DNA from: Mycobacterium sp.
GTDB lineage: Bacteria; Actinomycetota; Actinomycetes; Mycobacteriales; Mycobacteriaceae
Reading direction: 5' to 3'
Assembly (NCBI GenBank): GCA_021732005.1
Contig: JAKFVT010000058.1
Location: 1-59,233 of the forward strand
Length of the DNA: 59,233 bases
In this document: piece after piece, positions 7,819-16,132 of the stretch
Layout of the letters: the number at the start of each line of letters is the position of its first letter
Position numbering within the stretch: the first letter of the stretch is position 1
Position numbers and translations under genes: made by a program
The notes under the pieces: generated by a model
What the model saw: the letters and a program-made list of their open reading frames with translations, nothing else
Database searches by the model: none
Told to the model about the DNA's origin: nothing

Positions 7819-8129
7819 GACGGCCCGCTGTAGTGCGCTTCGGCGAGCTGGCCCAGACGCCAGGTATTCAGGGTCGCGTCGCCGCCCTGGACGGTCAGCG
7901 GTAGGTAGCCCTGTAACCACCCGTCGAGAATGTACTCACGCAGCACGAAGTCGTCGGGGTCTTCACCGCCCTGCTGCAGCCCCCGCACAATGGCGATCGC
8001 TCGGTCCAGATCGGCGGCGGCGACGCCGTTGGCCTCAGCGGCCTTTCGCACCCCATCGAGATCCTGGCCATTGACGACAAGTGCGGCCAGCTCGAACGTG
8101 TAGGGCCGGTTGGCGCCCGCCATCGTCAT
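7815..8129 (-). CDS. Hypothetical protein, 104 aa
   Basis: No family recognised. The product starts MTMAGANRPYTFELAALVVN after GAAGGGA and is predicted helical, with the conserved-looking segment DPDDFVLREYILDGWLQGYL. It overlaps the nuclease start by ATGA, so the two are probably translated together. The minus-strand motif GCGCTAACC lies about 55 bp upstream, as ahead of the 1028 and 2154 genes. Confidence 0.6.
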   Translation of the reverse strand: MTMAGANRPYTFELAALVVNGQDLDGVRKAAEANGVAAADLDRAIAIVRGLQQGGEDPDDFVLREYILDGWLQGYLPLTVQGGDATLNTWRLGQLAEAHYSGPS

Positions 8130-8184
8130 CGTGTCCCTTCGGTTGGTGGTGCGTGAGGTTCACGGTAGTGCGGTCGATGCCTGG

Positions 8185-8313
8185 TTAGCGCCGCGCCAAG
8201 ACGTCGCTTTCGAGCAGGGTGAGTAGCTCGTGATCGCCACGGCTGCGCAGAACGTTGTCGACCTGTTCGGGGGTGCAACCCAGACTCGTCGCCAACTCAC
8301 GGGGGCATGCCAC
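8185..8313 (-). CDS. Possible 42-aa HTH-like peptide downstream of the XRE gene
   Basis: In the same frame as the XRE-type gene that ends at 8368, the sequence stays open after its TGA to a TAA at 8185. From GTG 8313 it encodes ACPRELATSLGCTPEQVDN followed by VLRSRGDHELL, which looks like a short helical, DNA-binding-like segment. The start has no good ribosome site. It may be a micro-gene, or the true C-terminus of the upstream protein separated by one stop codon. Confidence 0.35.
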   Translation of the reverse strand: MACPRELATSLGCTPEQVDNVLRSRGDHELLTLLESDVLARR

Positions 8314-8367
8314 AAGAGAATTCGCCGCAATGACCTGATAACTAGCTCTGCAGCGGGCTTGCGCGGA

Positions 8368-9591
8368 TCACTGCGCCGGCGATTCTCCGTTCTCCAGGCG
8401 CTCCAGGGGTGCGCCGGGTGCTGAAGCTGATGGAGTTGGGGTGTCCATGATCGCAGCGTGGGCGGCCGCCTCAATAACGTCCGCGGGGTAGTCAGATGGC
8501 CGGTGGGCATCGTATTGCTCGCTGGTGGCTCCATCGGGGGCAGTGGTGACAGTGACTGAGATCGGCACGGCGAGATCGAGCTCGCGCAGCTTGACCTCTA
8601 TCGCGGTCGTGAGACGTTGGGCGTAGTCGGCGTAGTCGGCGAGCCGTTGGGAATCCAATGCCGTTGATAGAGACTCGATCTGGTCGAACGCTTGCTCGTA
8701 AACAATCTCGCCGGGGGTGTCGGGTCGGCTGTTGCGGGCTTCCTCGGCCAACTCCTCGTAGACAGCCAGTTTGTCTGGGTCGATGTTGACGGGCCAGTCA
8801 CGGAACTGGGCGACGACGAGGTTGCCGTCGTCAGCCACGCTGAGCCACTCGATTCCAGCGATGCGCGGATCGTCGGGTTGGAACGGCCCGGGCGGGATGT
8901 CGTCGGGGAGTGGAACAGCCTCCTGTCGATCGAGTAAGGCCAGCTCGGCCTGCTGGTAATCGTCCTCGCTGGTGTCGCCGGTGAGGGGCAACACCGCCTC
9001 AACCCAAAGGTCGACGATGACAGGCTCGGTGCGGTGGCGCATGAGGGCCTTGTCGTCAAAGACGGTCGACTGCAGGGTTTGACGAACGCGCTCGGCTTCC
9101 CAGGAGCCGGGACGGCCGGCGAGGGCGGTTTCGATGCCGCAGGCGTTGGCGGCGGCGCCGGCCAGGGCGAGGGTGACGAACTCGGCCCAGTCGATCGGCA
9201 GGGCGGATCGTGGGTCGAGGTCTGGCTCCCACTGTCCCGAACTCGTCTGTCGCATAGGCTGATTCGTGAGGCGCTGCGCTTCAGTGAGCACGGCGATCGC
9301 ATCGTGGAGTACCTCGTCGTACGGCCGCGCGGAGTTGTCTTCGGCGGGGGTGAGATATCCGGAGTCGAACAGAGCAGCGGTTAGAACCTGGCGATATGGT
9401 CGACCGATTTCCGTTGCGAGGGCGCGAAGGTTTGCAATCCTCGGCAGCGACGCCAATTCGCCTGTGCGCCACTGGTTGAGCGATTGGCGCGTGATTCCGA
9501 TGCGTTGGGCCAGGCCTGAGTCGGTTGCACTGTGGGTGCGTTTGTAGTCGTCGATCAGTTGGCCGAGCTGACCGTTCGGTGGCGTTGCCAT
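8368..9591 (-). CDS. XRE-type regulator with long uncharacterised C-terminal region, 407 aa
   Basis: Residues ~7-60 form a Cro/C1-type helix-turn-helix (DSGLAQRIGITRQSLNQWRT GEL region). The following ~340 residues match nothing I know; they contain acidic and proline-rich stretches (LPDDIPPGPFQPDDP) and are probably soluble. It is divergent from the Phd/RelE pair, with two palindromes between them at 9605-9634, so it may repress itself and affect the toxin-antitoxin promoter. Long XRE proteins of this kind occur on actinobacterial plasmids and phages. Confidence 0.75.
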   Translation of the reverse strand: MATPPNGQLGQLIDDYKRTHSATDSGLAQRIGITRQSLNQWRTGELASLPRIANLRALATEIGRPYRQVLTAALFDSGYLTPAEDNSARPYDEVLHDAIAVLTEAQRLTNQPMRQTSSGQWEPDLDPRSALPIDWAEFVTLALAGAAANACGIETALAGRPGSWEAERVRQTLQSTVFDDKALMRHRTEPVIVDLWVEAVLPLTGDTSEDDYQQAELALLDRQEAVPLPDDIPPGPFQPDDPRIAGIEWLSVADDGNLVVAQFRDWPVNIDPDKLAVYEELAEEARNSRPDTPGEIVYEQAFDQIESLSTALDSQRLADYADYAQRLTTAIEVKLRELDLAVPISVTVTTAPDGATSEQYDAHRPSDYPADVIEAAAHAAIMDTPTPSASAPGAPLERLENGESPAQ

Positions 9592-9604
9592 ACAGCTAAG
9601 CGTG

Positions 9605-9634
9605 CTCTACCGTGGGTAGAGTGTCAAGCGACAC
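9605..9634. promoter_or_regulatory. Two adjacent palindromes, likely operator
   Basis: CTCTACC-GTG-GGTAGAG (9605-9621, perfect) is followed by GTGTC-AAGC-GACAC (9621-9634, perfect). They lie 14-43 bp upstream of the XRE gene and ~95 bp ahead of the antitoxin gene, in the divergent promoter region. Confidence 0.7.
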
Positions 9635-9727
9635 TCCCCTGATGTGTAAAGCGTTACCTTACATAATCTCTGTTATCGGCTAAATCTCGGGCTATTCACC
9701 GGCTAATAGTCGGGCTATAATTCCAGT

Positions 9728-9997
9728 ATGCGAACTGTACCGCTCAGTGAGGCCAAGGACAAGCTTTCGGCGCTGGTCGAAGAGGCCGACACAACGCACG
9801 AAGTCATCCAGATCACGCGACATGGCCGCGTCGCGGCAGTCATCATGTCGGCCGACGATCTGGAATCGCTGACCGAAACTCTGCACGCACTAACGACTCC
9901 CGGCGTGGTCGACGGGCTACGCCAGGCCGACGCCGACTACGCCGCCGGCAATACCGTGTCCGGCGACGAGCTGCGGCGCCGGTACGGGCTCACGTGA
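9728..9997 (+). CDS. Phd/YefM-family antitoxin, 89 aa
   Basis: The N-terminus MRTVPLSEAKDKLSALVEEA and ITRHGRVAAVIMSADDLESL are the classic Phd/YefM fold, which binds DNA and dimerises; the C-terminal helix (DADYAAGNTVSGDELRRR) would wrap the toxin. Its stop overlaps the toxin start (GTGA at 9994-9997), the usual arrangement. The antitoxin-toxin complex is expected to repress its own promoter in the region 9640-9725. Confidence 0.9.
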   Translation: MRTVPLSEAKDKLSALVEEADTTHEVIQITRHGRVAAVIMSADDLESLTETLHALTTPGVVDGLRQADADYAAGNTVSGDELRRRYGLT

Positions 9998-10272
9998 GCG
10001 AACCGCAGCCATGGACGATTCAGCTATCGCCGAGCGCGATCCGGACGCTGGAGCGGCTTCCTCACAAAGTGGCCGCCGCGATCGCCGAGTTCATCACCAA
10101 CACGTTGCCGACCGATCCGTACACCATGTCCAAGCCGCTACGGTTCGAGCTGGAAGGATGGCGCGTAGCGCGCCGCGGCGGGTATCGCGTGACATTTCGG
10201 GCCCTCCCCGACGACCACACCCTGTACGTCGGCTGGATTGAGCATCGAGCACATGCCTATCGACCCCGGTGA
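9994..10272 (+). CDS. RelE/ParE-family toxin, 92 aa
   Basis: A small RelE-fold protein: WTIQLSPSAIRTLERLPHKV at the N-terminus, LRFELEGWRVARRGGYRV in the core strands and VGWIEHRAHAYRPR at the end, with Arg/His near the C-terminus as in mRNA-cleaving RelE toxins. The GTG start overlaps the antitoxin stop. The pair probably works as a plasmid-addiction module. Confidence 0.9.
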   Translation: MSEPQPWTIQLSPSAIRTLERLPHKVAAAIAEFITNTLPTDPYTMSKPLRFELEGWRVARRGGYRVTFRALPDDHTLYVGWIEHRAHAYRPR

Positions 10273-10300
10273 TCCGTCACAGTGACGAATCACCGGGGTC
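10262..10300 (+). terminator. Strong hairpin terminator of the toxin-antitoxin operon
   Basis: GACCCCGGTGAT (10262-10273) pairs perfectly with ATCACCGGGGTC (10289-10300), and CGTCAC pairs with GTGACG inside it. The hairpin includes the toxin stop codon and separates plasmid-backbone genes from the metal region. Confidence 0.8.
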
Positions 10301-10516
10301 TGTGTGTCCCTTCACGAAGAGACCGAGGTACTGCGTGCGGAACTCGCCCGGGTGTGGTGGGGATCGTTGGTCATCAAGGCACGGTGCATCGCGCGGATAG
10401 CGTCGGCGTCCCACCGATCCACCACTCAGCTCTGCATAAGGCCGAATAGCTGCCCCTCCCGGGTCCCTGGTATCACGCGTTTCTGCTCGGACTCGGCGAG
10501 TGCGCTGATCACCGCT

Positions 10517-11041
10517 TCACAACACGGGAGGGCCCTGGCCTCCGGGCCTGATAACCGTTGCGCTCCCGGCCTCCATGCGAGATCGGGCCTGCCAAATAGA
10601 CGTGCCAACCATGTAGGTGCGGATCAGCGGATCAAGGTCGATCCGCAGGAAGCAAATGCGGGTCTCACCCTGGTTCCGGAGTTGCTCATAGCTGTTGAGG
10701 ATTTGTCGGCCAAGCCAGAATCCCGAGAAGACGCCGCGGGCTTCGATGTCGGTCCAGTCCACGACCTTGGCGTGGCCGCGCAGCTGGATGGTGGCGGGCG
10801 GCAGCCCCCACAGCAGCTTGCGGGGTATCGGGATGACCATCGAAACCTCGGGATTGACAGCGATATTGCGCGCCTTCTGCAAGTGCCGACGTGTCATCAC
10901 GTAGATCGTCGCGCCCGATCGGCCGAGGTTGTATGTCACTCCTGCCGACGCGGGAGTACCGGTTGTGTCGCTGGTGGACAGAACCGCGAAGTGTTGTCGG
11001 CGGATGTTCCGCAGAACCTCCGCGTAGGTCGGCGTCGTCAT
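10517..11041 (-). CDS. Pyridoxamine 5'-phosphate oxidase-fold flavin/F420 protein, 174 aa
   Basis: Starts MTTPTYAEVLRNIRRQHFAV. The split-barrel flavin-binding fold is indicated by HFAVLSTSDTTGTPASAGVTY, IYVMTRRHLQKARNIAVNPEVSM-type strands and PPATIQLRGHAKVV. Mycobacteria have many such F420 or FMN oxidoreductases, and the substrate cannot be told from sequence. It is on the same strand as, and downstream of, the MmcO/SHOCT genes, with a 33-base gap from the SHOCT stop. The 200 bases after it (10301-10516) hold nothing I can support. Confidence 0.75.
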   Translation of the reverse strand: MTTPTYAEVLRNIRRQHFAVLSTSDTTGTPASAGVTYNLGRSGATIYVMTRRHLQKARNIAVNPEVSMVIPIPRKLLWGLPPATIQLRGHAKVVDWTDIEARGVFSGFWLGRQILNSYEQLRNQGETRICFLRIDLDPLIRTYMVGTSIWQARSRMEAGSATVIRPGGQGPPVL

Positions 11042-11074
11042 GGACAGCTGGGCCTCCCCTGTTGGATCAGCGGG

Positions 11075-11344
11075 TCAACCCTGCATGGCGCCGCGTAGGA
11101 CTGCCAGTCGCTGTCGGTAATCGGCTTCGTCGATCTCGCCACGGGCGAATCGAGCGGCCAGCAACTGCTCCGGCGACTCGACGTACGGGGGGAGTTGCGG
11201 AATGGATCGCGTCTCGGTGCTACCGGTGCTCGACCGGATCAAGGCGACGATTCCGGCGATGATGAGGGCCCAGAACAAGACCATTCCAATGACCATGCCT
11301 GCGTATCCCCATCCGCTCATGTCATGGTCTGACCAGAACATCAT
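11075..11344 (-). CDS. SHOCT-domain membrane protein, 89 aa (copy 1)
   Basis: An N-terminal Trp/Gly/Met-rich segment (MMFWSDHDMSGWGYAG) and one membrane helix (~15-37) are followed by a C-terminal SHOCT domain (AARFARGEIDEADYRQRLAVL). SHOCT domains are short helical modules of unclear, possibly oligomerising, function. The start follows GGAAGGAG. It lies 51 bases downstream of the multicopper oxidase and is one of three such genes in the window, each next to a copper- or Met-rich protein (also 27244 and 50375). Confidence 0.85.
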   Translation of the reverse strand: MMFWSDHDMSGWGYAGMVIGMVLFWALIIAGIVALIRSSTGSTETRSIPQLPPYVESPEQLLAARFARGEIDEADYRQRLAVLRGAMQG

Positions 11345-11395
11345 GGGAACTTCTCCTTCCTAATTGTTCGATGAGTGAGCTGAGCCTGGGTGGCG

Positions 11396-12913
11396 TCAGC
11401 CGGTGTAGTTCAGGGTGGTCATCATTCCGGCATCCATGTGATACCCGTTGTGGCAGTGCAGCATCCAGATACCCGGGTTGTCAGCCACCAGCTTGACTGT
11501 CACGGTCTGCATTGGTTTGACGATGACGGTGTCCTTGCGCGGCCCAGGGGTGCCGTCGGCTTTGATGACCTGGTAGGTGTGGCCGTGCAGATGCATCGGG
11601 TGCCACATCATGGTCTGGTTGGTGAACGTCAGGGTGGCGTGTTGGCCCTGATGGATGGTGAGGGGGATCGTTTTATCGTAGGGGCGGCCGTTGATCATCC
11701 AGTCGTACTGCATCATCGTGCCGGACAGGCGCGCCTCTAGGGCGATGTCACTATTCGTGGGTAGCTGAACTTCCGGTGTCGCCGCGAAGGTGTCGACGGT
11801 GCCTACCCGACCCGTGAGTTGCGGTGGCCGGAAGGCGGCATCGGGGGTGCTGCCGGCACCGGTGGTCAGCAGCGCGCGGGCGACGGCGTTCTTGCCTTCG
11901 GCCGAGGCAACCAACGGGAACACTCCGTCGCCGGCGGTCACGACGACGTCGTAGCGCTCCCCCATGCCCAGCAGGAGGGCGTCGACCTCGGTGGGCACGA
12001 CGGGGAACCCGTCGGTGTGAGTGACGGTCATGCGGTGTCCAGCCAGGGCGACCCGGAAGGCGGTGTCGGCGGCGGCATTGATGATCCGGATGCGGATGCG
12101 TTGGCCCGGCTTGGCGGTGAAGGTCGTCGCCGCGGCGGGGATCCGCCCGTTGACGAGGTAGTAGGGGTAGCTGACGTCGCCGCCGTCTCCCCCCAGCAGA
12201 TCACTGGCACCGACACCGCCGACACCCGGAGTTCCCGGCATGCCGCCCATGCCGGGCATCCCCGGCATGGAGCCGGAACCCTTGCCCATCGATTGCAATC
12301 CCTTGAAGATCTCCTCAGGACTGGTCCCCACTCCGGAGGTCCAATCGTCGAGCATCACAATCCACTCGGCGTCGTAGCGGCCGGGCTCGGCCGGATCGTC
12401 GATGACGACCGGCAGGTACAGGCCATAGTCGGTGTCCAGCCCGGTATGCGGATGGGCCCAGTAGGTCCCCGGATACGGCGAGCTGAACCGGTAGGTGAAA
12501 CTCGAACCCGACTCGATGTTGGGCACGGCCGGTGACGCGCCATCCATATCGTTACGCAACGCGATGCCATGCCAGTGCACCGAAGTCGGATGGTCCAGGC
12601 CGTTGCCGACGGTGACGGCGATCTCATCACCAACATTGGCCCGAATCAGCGGACCGGGAACCTGATTGTTGTAGGCCAGAGTGCGCGCCCTGATGCCGCC
12701 CAAGTCGATGTCGGCCGAACCCGGTGCCAGCCGCGCGGTGACCGTCTTGCCCGTGTGGGGCCGAGCGGCCTCCGCCGCGGTGATCGCATCCGCTGCGGTG
12801 GTGCCGGTCGGGGCGGTACTGGTGGTGGAACGGCTACACGCCACCAGGGCCGCGCCGCCCACAACGGTGGCAGCGAGAAAGCCACGCCGAGTCATGGCTA
12901 CCTGTCGAGTCAT
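11396..12913 (-). CDS. mmcO: MmcO-type multicopper oxidase (Tat lipoprotein), 505 aa
   Basis: Starts MTRQVAMTRRGFLAATVVGG after AGGAAACG: a Tat twin-arginine signal (Arg9-Arg10) with a lipobox Cys26 (LVAC). All four copper-ligand blocks are present: HWHG (113-116), HPH (154-156), HPMHLHGH (~440s) and HCH plus a Met ligand (486-498). A Met/Gly-rich insert (MPGMPGMGGMPG) resembles the Met loops that bind Cu(I) in CueO. The family oxidises Cu(I) to less toxic Cu(II) outside the membrane; M. tuberculosis MmcO is copper-induced. It is divergent from the two-component genes, with a CopR-like box between them. Confidence 0.92.
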   Translation of the reverse strand: MTRQVAMTRRGFLAATVVGGAALVACSRSTTSTAPTGTTAADAITAAEAARPHTGKTVTARLAPGSADIDLGGIRARTLAYNNQVPGPLIRANVGDEIAVTVGNGLDHPTSVHWHGIALRNDMDGASPAVPNIESGSSFTYRFSSPYPGTYWAHPHTGLDTDYGLYLPVVIDDPAEPGRYDAEWIVMLDDWTSGVGTSPEEIFKGLQSMGKGSGSMPGMPGMGGMPGTPGVGGVGASDLLGGDGGDVSYPYYLVNGRIPAAATTFTAKPGQRIRIRIINAAADTAFRVALAGHRMTVTHTDGFPVVPTEVDALLLGMGERYDVVVTAGDGVFPLVASAEGKNAVARALLTTGAGSTPDAAFRPPQLTGRVGTVDTFAATPEVQLPTNSDIALEARLSGTMMQYDWMINGRPYDKTIPLTIHQGQHATLTFTNQTMMWHPMHLHGHTYQVIKADGTPGPRKDTVIVKPMQTVTVKLVADNPGIWMLHCHNGYHMDAGMMTTLNYTG

Positions 12914-12979
12914 TTTCGTTTCCTGGTCTTCGAGTGTCGTCCTCCACATTGCGCTGCAGCTACCGCAACTTTGGTGTTG

Positions 12980-13004
12980 GTTGTATGAAGATTTGCTCAA
13001 GACG
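12980..13004. promoter_or_regulatory. CopR-like box, site 1
   Basis: TGAAGATTT-GC-TCAAGACGC-TGAAG shows three tandem half-sites at 11-bp spacing in the divergent region between mmcO and the response regulator gene. It is very close to the tandem TGAAGATTTnn motif that I recall for CopR of Corynebacterium glutamicum. Confidence 0.75.
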
Positions 13005-13038
13005 CTGAAGCGGCGCAGCGGCACGGCACGATGAAGAC

Positions 13039-13797
13039 ATGGACTTCACATCGACGGCAGCGGCGGCAGATGCCGACTTCGGCTATCGAGCATTGGTCGT
13101 CGACGACGAGGAACCTCTGGCCGAAGTCGTGGCCAGCTACCTGGAACGCGAACACTTCGAGGTGACGGTGTGCCATTCCGGGGCCGCCGCGTTGGCTGTG
13201 GCCCGAGAAGTCGACCCTGATGTGGTGGTGCTCGATCTGGGCTTGCCGGGGATCGACGGCGTGGAGGTGTGCCGGCAGCTGCGGACGTTTTCCGATGCCT
13301 ACGTGGTGATGCTGACCGCCCGCGACACCGAGGTCGACACGATCGTCGGCTTGTCGGTGGGGGCCGATGACTATGTCACCAAGCCGTTCAGTCCGCGCGA
13401 GCTGGTCGCCCGCATTCGGGCGATGTTGCGCCGTCCCCGCACTTTTGGCGCACCGGCCTCGGTCGCTAGCTGGGCGGTTGTTGACCCGGGATCGCGGCGG
13501 GTGTTCGGTCTCCTCGCCATCGACGTCGCCGGCCGTCAGGTGTTTCTCGACGGACGGTTGATCCCGCTGACGCGCACTGAGTTCGACATCCTGGCCGCCT
13601 TGTCGTCCCGTCCCGGCATGGTATGGAGCCGCCGCCAACTCATCGAAGCGGTGTGGGGTGAACCGTGGGTGGGAAACGACCATCTCGTCGACGTTCACGT
13701 TGGCCACCTGCGGCGCAAACTCGGGGACTACCCAGCCGACCCGAGATTCGTCCACACCGTGCGTGGTGTGGGCTACCGGATGGGGACTGGGCAGTGA
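13039..13797 (+). CDS. OmpR-family response regulator (CopR-like), 252 aa
   Basis: Receiver domain residues ~17-133 with acidic pair Asp22/Asp23, phospho-acceptor Asp66 (VVVLDLGLPG), Thr93 and Lys115 (DDYVTKPF); winged-helix DNA-binding domain ~155-250 (LTRTEFDILAALSSRPG ... VHVGHLRRKLG ... TVRGVGYRM). Its stop overlaps the kinase start by GTGA. Placed between mmcO and other copper genes, and with a tandem box 35 bp upstream that recurs at three other copper promoters, it very probably activates copper resistance. Confidence 0.9.
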   Translation: MDFTSTAAAADADFGYRALVVDDEEPLAEVVASYLEREHFEVTVCHSGAAALAVAREVDPDVVVLDLGLPGIDGVEVCRQLRTFSDAYVVMLTARDTEVDTIVGLSVGADDYVTKPFSPRELVARIRAMLRRPRTFGAPASVASWAVVDPGSRRVFGLLAIDVAGRQVFLDGRLIPLTRTEFDILAALSSRPGMVWSRRQLIEAVWGEPWVGNDHLVDVHVGHLRRKLGDYPADPRFVHTVRGVGYRMGTGQ

Positions 13798-14954
13798 GCG
13801 CGCCGACCGGTCTGGGGTTGGGACGCCGGCTTCTGCTCGCCCAGACCCTGGTGCTTCTCGCGGGCGGGGTCACCACCTGGGTGGTGGCGTCGGTGGTCGG
13901 ACCGCCATTGTTCCGGGAACATCTGCACCGAGCAGGTATCGCCCACGACTCCAACGAGCAGTACCACGCCGAGCAGGCGTACCAGAACGCCACCGCGCTG
14001 TCCATCGGCGTGGCCATCACGGTGGCCGCCTTGACCGCGTTCATCGTCACGGCAGTCTTGAGCCGGCGCCTGCAGCAGTCGATCGGTGAAGTCGCCGCAG
14101 CCGCGTCGGCCGTAGCCGAGGGACGCTATGACATCCGGGTCGCGTCGCCCGGGCTTGGGGACGAATTCGATGAGCTGGCGACGGCGTTCAACCGAATGGC
14201 TGAACGGCTCCAGGCCGTGGAATCGACTCGCCGCCGGTTGTTCGGTGACCTTGCCCACGAAATCCGCACGCCCGTGGCGGTATTGGAGGCCTATCTCGAA
14301 GCCGTCGAAGACGGCGTGAAACCCCTCGACCAGCCGACCATCGCGATGCTGCGCGAGCAGACCGGTCGATTGGTGCGTTTCTCCGCCGACGCCGCCGCCC
14401 TGGCCCAGGCGGAAGAGGGCCAGGCCGCCATCGCCCCGGGGTGGGTCGACGCCGGGGAGCTTGCGAGAACGGCGGGCGCCGCGATCGCAGATCGCTATGC
14501 CGCCAAGAACGTCACGATGAGTACCCACATCAGCAGCGCGGTCCATCTGTGGGCAGATCGGCAACGGCTGGTGCAGGTGTTGGGAAACCTTCTCGACAAC
14601 GCGCTGCGCCATACCCCGCCCGGGGGCCATGTCAGCCTGGCGGTCAGCCAGATCGCCGGCGAGGTCGTCTTCACCGTCACCGACGACGGCGACGGCATCG
14701 CCGCCGAGCATCTCCCCCATGTGTTCGAGCGCTTCTATCGCGCCGACTCCGCCCGCGACCGCGGGCGCGGGGGCGGGGGCTCCGGCATCGGATTGGCCAT
14801 CGTCAAGGCGCTGGCCGAAGCCCACGGCGGCCACATCAGCGTGGCCAGCCGCGGGCTCGGAACCGGCACCACCTTTCGGGTGTCAGTGCCCGTCCAACTG
14901 CCAGGTGGAATCTTTCGCGGCAATCATCGCGAAGCTGGCTCTACCACGTCATAA
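13794..14954 (+). CDS. Sensor histidine kinase (CopS-like), 386 aa
   Basis: GTG 13794 overlaps the regulator stop. Two membrane helices (~10-36 and ~68-90) enclose a very short external loop (41-67) rich in histidine (REHLHRAGIAHDSNEQYH), a plausible metal sensor. HAMP follows, then the H-box FGDLAHEIRTP with His155, N-box NLLDNALRHTP, G1 DDGDGI and G2 GSGIGLAIV. The small sensor resembles copper or cation sensors rather than large PAS types. The 3' end overlaps the convergent HMA chaperone gene by 31 bases. Confidence 0.9.
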   Translation: MSAPTGLGLGRRLLLAQTLVLLAGGVTTWVVASVVGPPLFREHLHRAGIAHDSNEQYHAEQAYQNATALSIGVAITVAALTAFIVTAVLSRRLQQSIGEVAAAASAVAEGRYDIRVASPGLGDEFDELATAFNRMAERLQAVESTRRRLFGDLAHEIRTPVAVLEAYLEAVEDGVKPLDQPTIAMLREQTGRLVRFSADAAALAQAEEGQAAIAPGWVDAGELARTAGAAIADRYAAKNVTMSTHISSAVHLWADRQRLVQVLGNLLDNALRHTPPGGHVSLAVSQIAGEVVFTVTDDGDGIAAEHLPHVFERFYRADSARDRGRGGGGSGIGLAIVKALAEAHGGHISVASRGLGTGTTFRVSVPVQLPGGIFRGNHREAGSTTS

Positions 14955-15154
14955 CCGGCGCGCTGCACGGCATCCCTAACCGCGCCGGCTGTCAGGCCGG
15001 CGGAGCTGGTCACGGTGACCGGTGAATCACCCTGTGGAACAAGGCCAACTGTCACATCCGTCACCGTGTCGAGCGCCTCCAGTTCAGCGGTGACCGTGCG
15101 CACGCAGTGCTCACACGTCATGCCCCGCACCAGAAACGTCAGCGTCTGCAACAT
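14924..15154 (-). CDS. CopZ-like HMA copper chaperone, 76 aa
   Basis: A single heavy-metal-associated domain with the metal-binding loop GMTCEHC (Cys14 and Cys17 in LVRGMTCEHCVRTV) and the typical C-terminal VRDAVQRAGYDV. Such proteins carry Cu(I) to P1B ATPases in the cytoplasm. It starts 11 bases after the DUF305 stop on the same strand, forming a two-gene unit, with ribosome site AGAGAGGGA. Confidence 0.9.
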   Translation of the reverse strand: MLQTLTFLVRGMTCEHCVRTVTAELEALDTVTDVTVGLVPQGDSPVTVTSSAGLTAGAVRDAVQRAGYDVVEPASR

Positions 15155-15165
15155 GTAGTCCCTCT

Positions 15166-15975
15166 CTACAATGAGGTCAGGATCTGGTTCATGGTGTCGA
15201 TCTCCTTCTGCTGGCTGGTAGCGATCGACTTGGCCAGCGCGACAGCGTCGGGGAACTGACCGTTCTTGATCTCGTTCTGCGCCATGGTGATTGCGCCCTG
15301 GTGGTGCTTGATCATCTGGGTCAAGAACAGCTTGCTGGCCGCGACCCCCTGGGCGTTCTTCAGTGCGTCCATATCGGCCGGCGACATCATCCCGTCCATA
15401 CCAGGCATGTCATCCATTCCGGGCATGCCGGGCATCATCGACCCGCTCGGCATCATCGAGCCACTGGGCATCATCGACCCGCTCGGCATCATCGAGCCAC
15501 TGGGCATCATCGAGCCACTGGGCATCATCGACCCGCTCGGCATGGTCGTGGTCGTCGGTGATGCGGTAGCGGTGTCGGATGGCGTCTCGCCCATCCCGGG
15601 CATACCGGGCATTCCGGTCATTCCCGGCATCCCGGGCATGCCCCACTGAGTCAGCCAGCCCTGCATCTGCTCGATCTCCGGGCCCTGGGCCGCCTTGATC
15701 TGCTTGGCCAAGTCCACCACCCGCGGGTCGATGCCCTGCTTGGTCAGAATCAAGTCGCTCATCTCAACCGCCTGCTGATGATGCGGGATCATCATGCGCG
15801 CGAACTGCATGTCGGCCTGGTTATGCGCGACCGCCGGCGCCGTCGACGACGTCTGAACCGACGACGAAGCCGCGGACGACGTCGCCTCATTGGTCGCCGA
15901 CTTGCCACACGCCCCGAGGGCGGCCACAGCGGCCAGCGCAGCCACGCCGGTCACCACAGTCCTTGTCTTGTTCAC
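15166..15975 (-). CDS. DUF305 lipoprotein with Met-rich tandem repeats, 269 aa
   Basis: I prefer GTG 15975, correctly spaced from AAAGGAAC, over ATG 15990, which precedes that site; the product then starts with a lipoprotein signal (lipobox LGAC). Two DUF305 halves carry MMIPHHQQAVEMSD and QMIKHHQGAITMAQ, His/Met-rich motifs thought to bind metal. Between them lies a Met-rich linker with six tandem MMPSGS units plus MPGM repeats, a likely copper-binding, extracytoplasmic region. The linker is encoded by an 18-bp minisatellite (about 15432-15540). A CopR-like box lies upstream at 16051. Confidence 0.88.
   Translation of the reverse strand: MNKTRTVVTGVAALAAVAALGACGKSATNEATSSAASSSVQTSSTAPAVAHNQADMQFARMMIPHHQQAVEMSDLILTKQGIDPRVVDLAKQIKAAQGPEIEQMQGWLTQWGMPGMPGMTGMPGMPGMGETPSDTATASPTTTTMPSGSMMPSGSMMPSGSMMPSGSMMPSGSMMPSGSMMPGMPGMDDMPGMDGMMSPADMDALKNAQGVAASKLFLTQMIKHHQGAITMAQNEIKNGQFPDAVALAKSIATSQQKEIDTMNQILTSL
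15432..15540. repeat. 18-bp minisatellite in the DUF305 gene
   Basis: About six copies of an 18-bp unit (catcatcgacccgctcgg and catcatcgagccactggg variants) encode MMPSGS. Two sequence variants alternate irregularly, suggesting expansion and copying within the array. Confidence 0.85.
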
Positions 15976-16050
15976 AACAGTTCCTTTCATGGATCAGCCT
16001 GTCGATCTTCACCTCCCAGCCTTACGGCGTGGGGTAGGGCTGTCCTAGTC

Positions 16051-16073
16051 GTTCTGTAAAGATTCGATAAAGA
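16051..16073. promoter_or_regulatory. CopR-like box, site 2
   Basis: TTCTGTAAAGATTCGATAAAG: two AAAGA half-sites 11 bp apart, in the divergent region between the DUF305 (minus) and DUF302 (plus) genes. Confidence 0.75.
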
Positions 16074-16132
16074 ACGGTCGTTGCGGCCCAGAGTCCAGGA
16101 GGTTGGGAGGAGATTCGGGGAAGCTAGTGCCC

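Noticed and set aside
10304..11098. 264-codon plus-strand ORF after the toxin-antitoxin terminator
   Set aside because: It covers the PPOX-fold gene in antisense; its composition is that of a shadow frame.
15432..15540. Regular short repeats that could suggest a CRISPR array
   Set aside because: The 18-bp units are contiguous, without spacers, and encode MMPSGS in frame.
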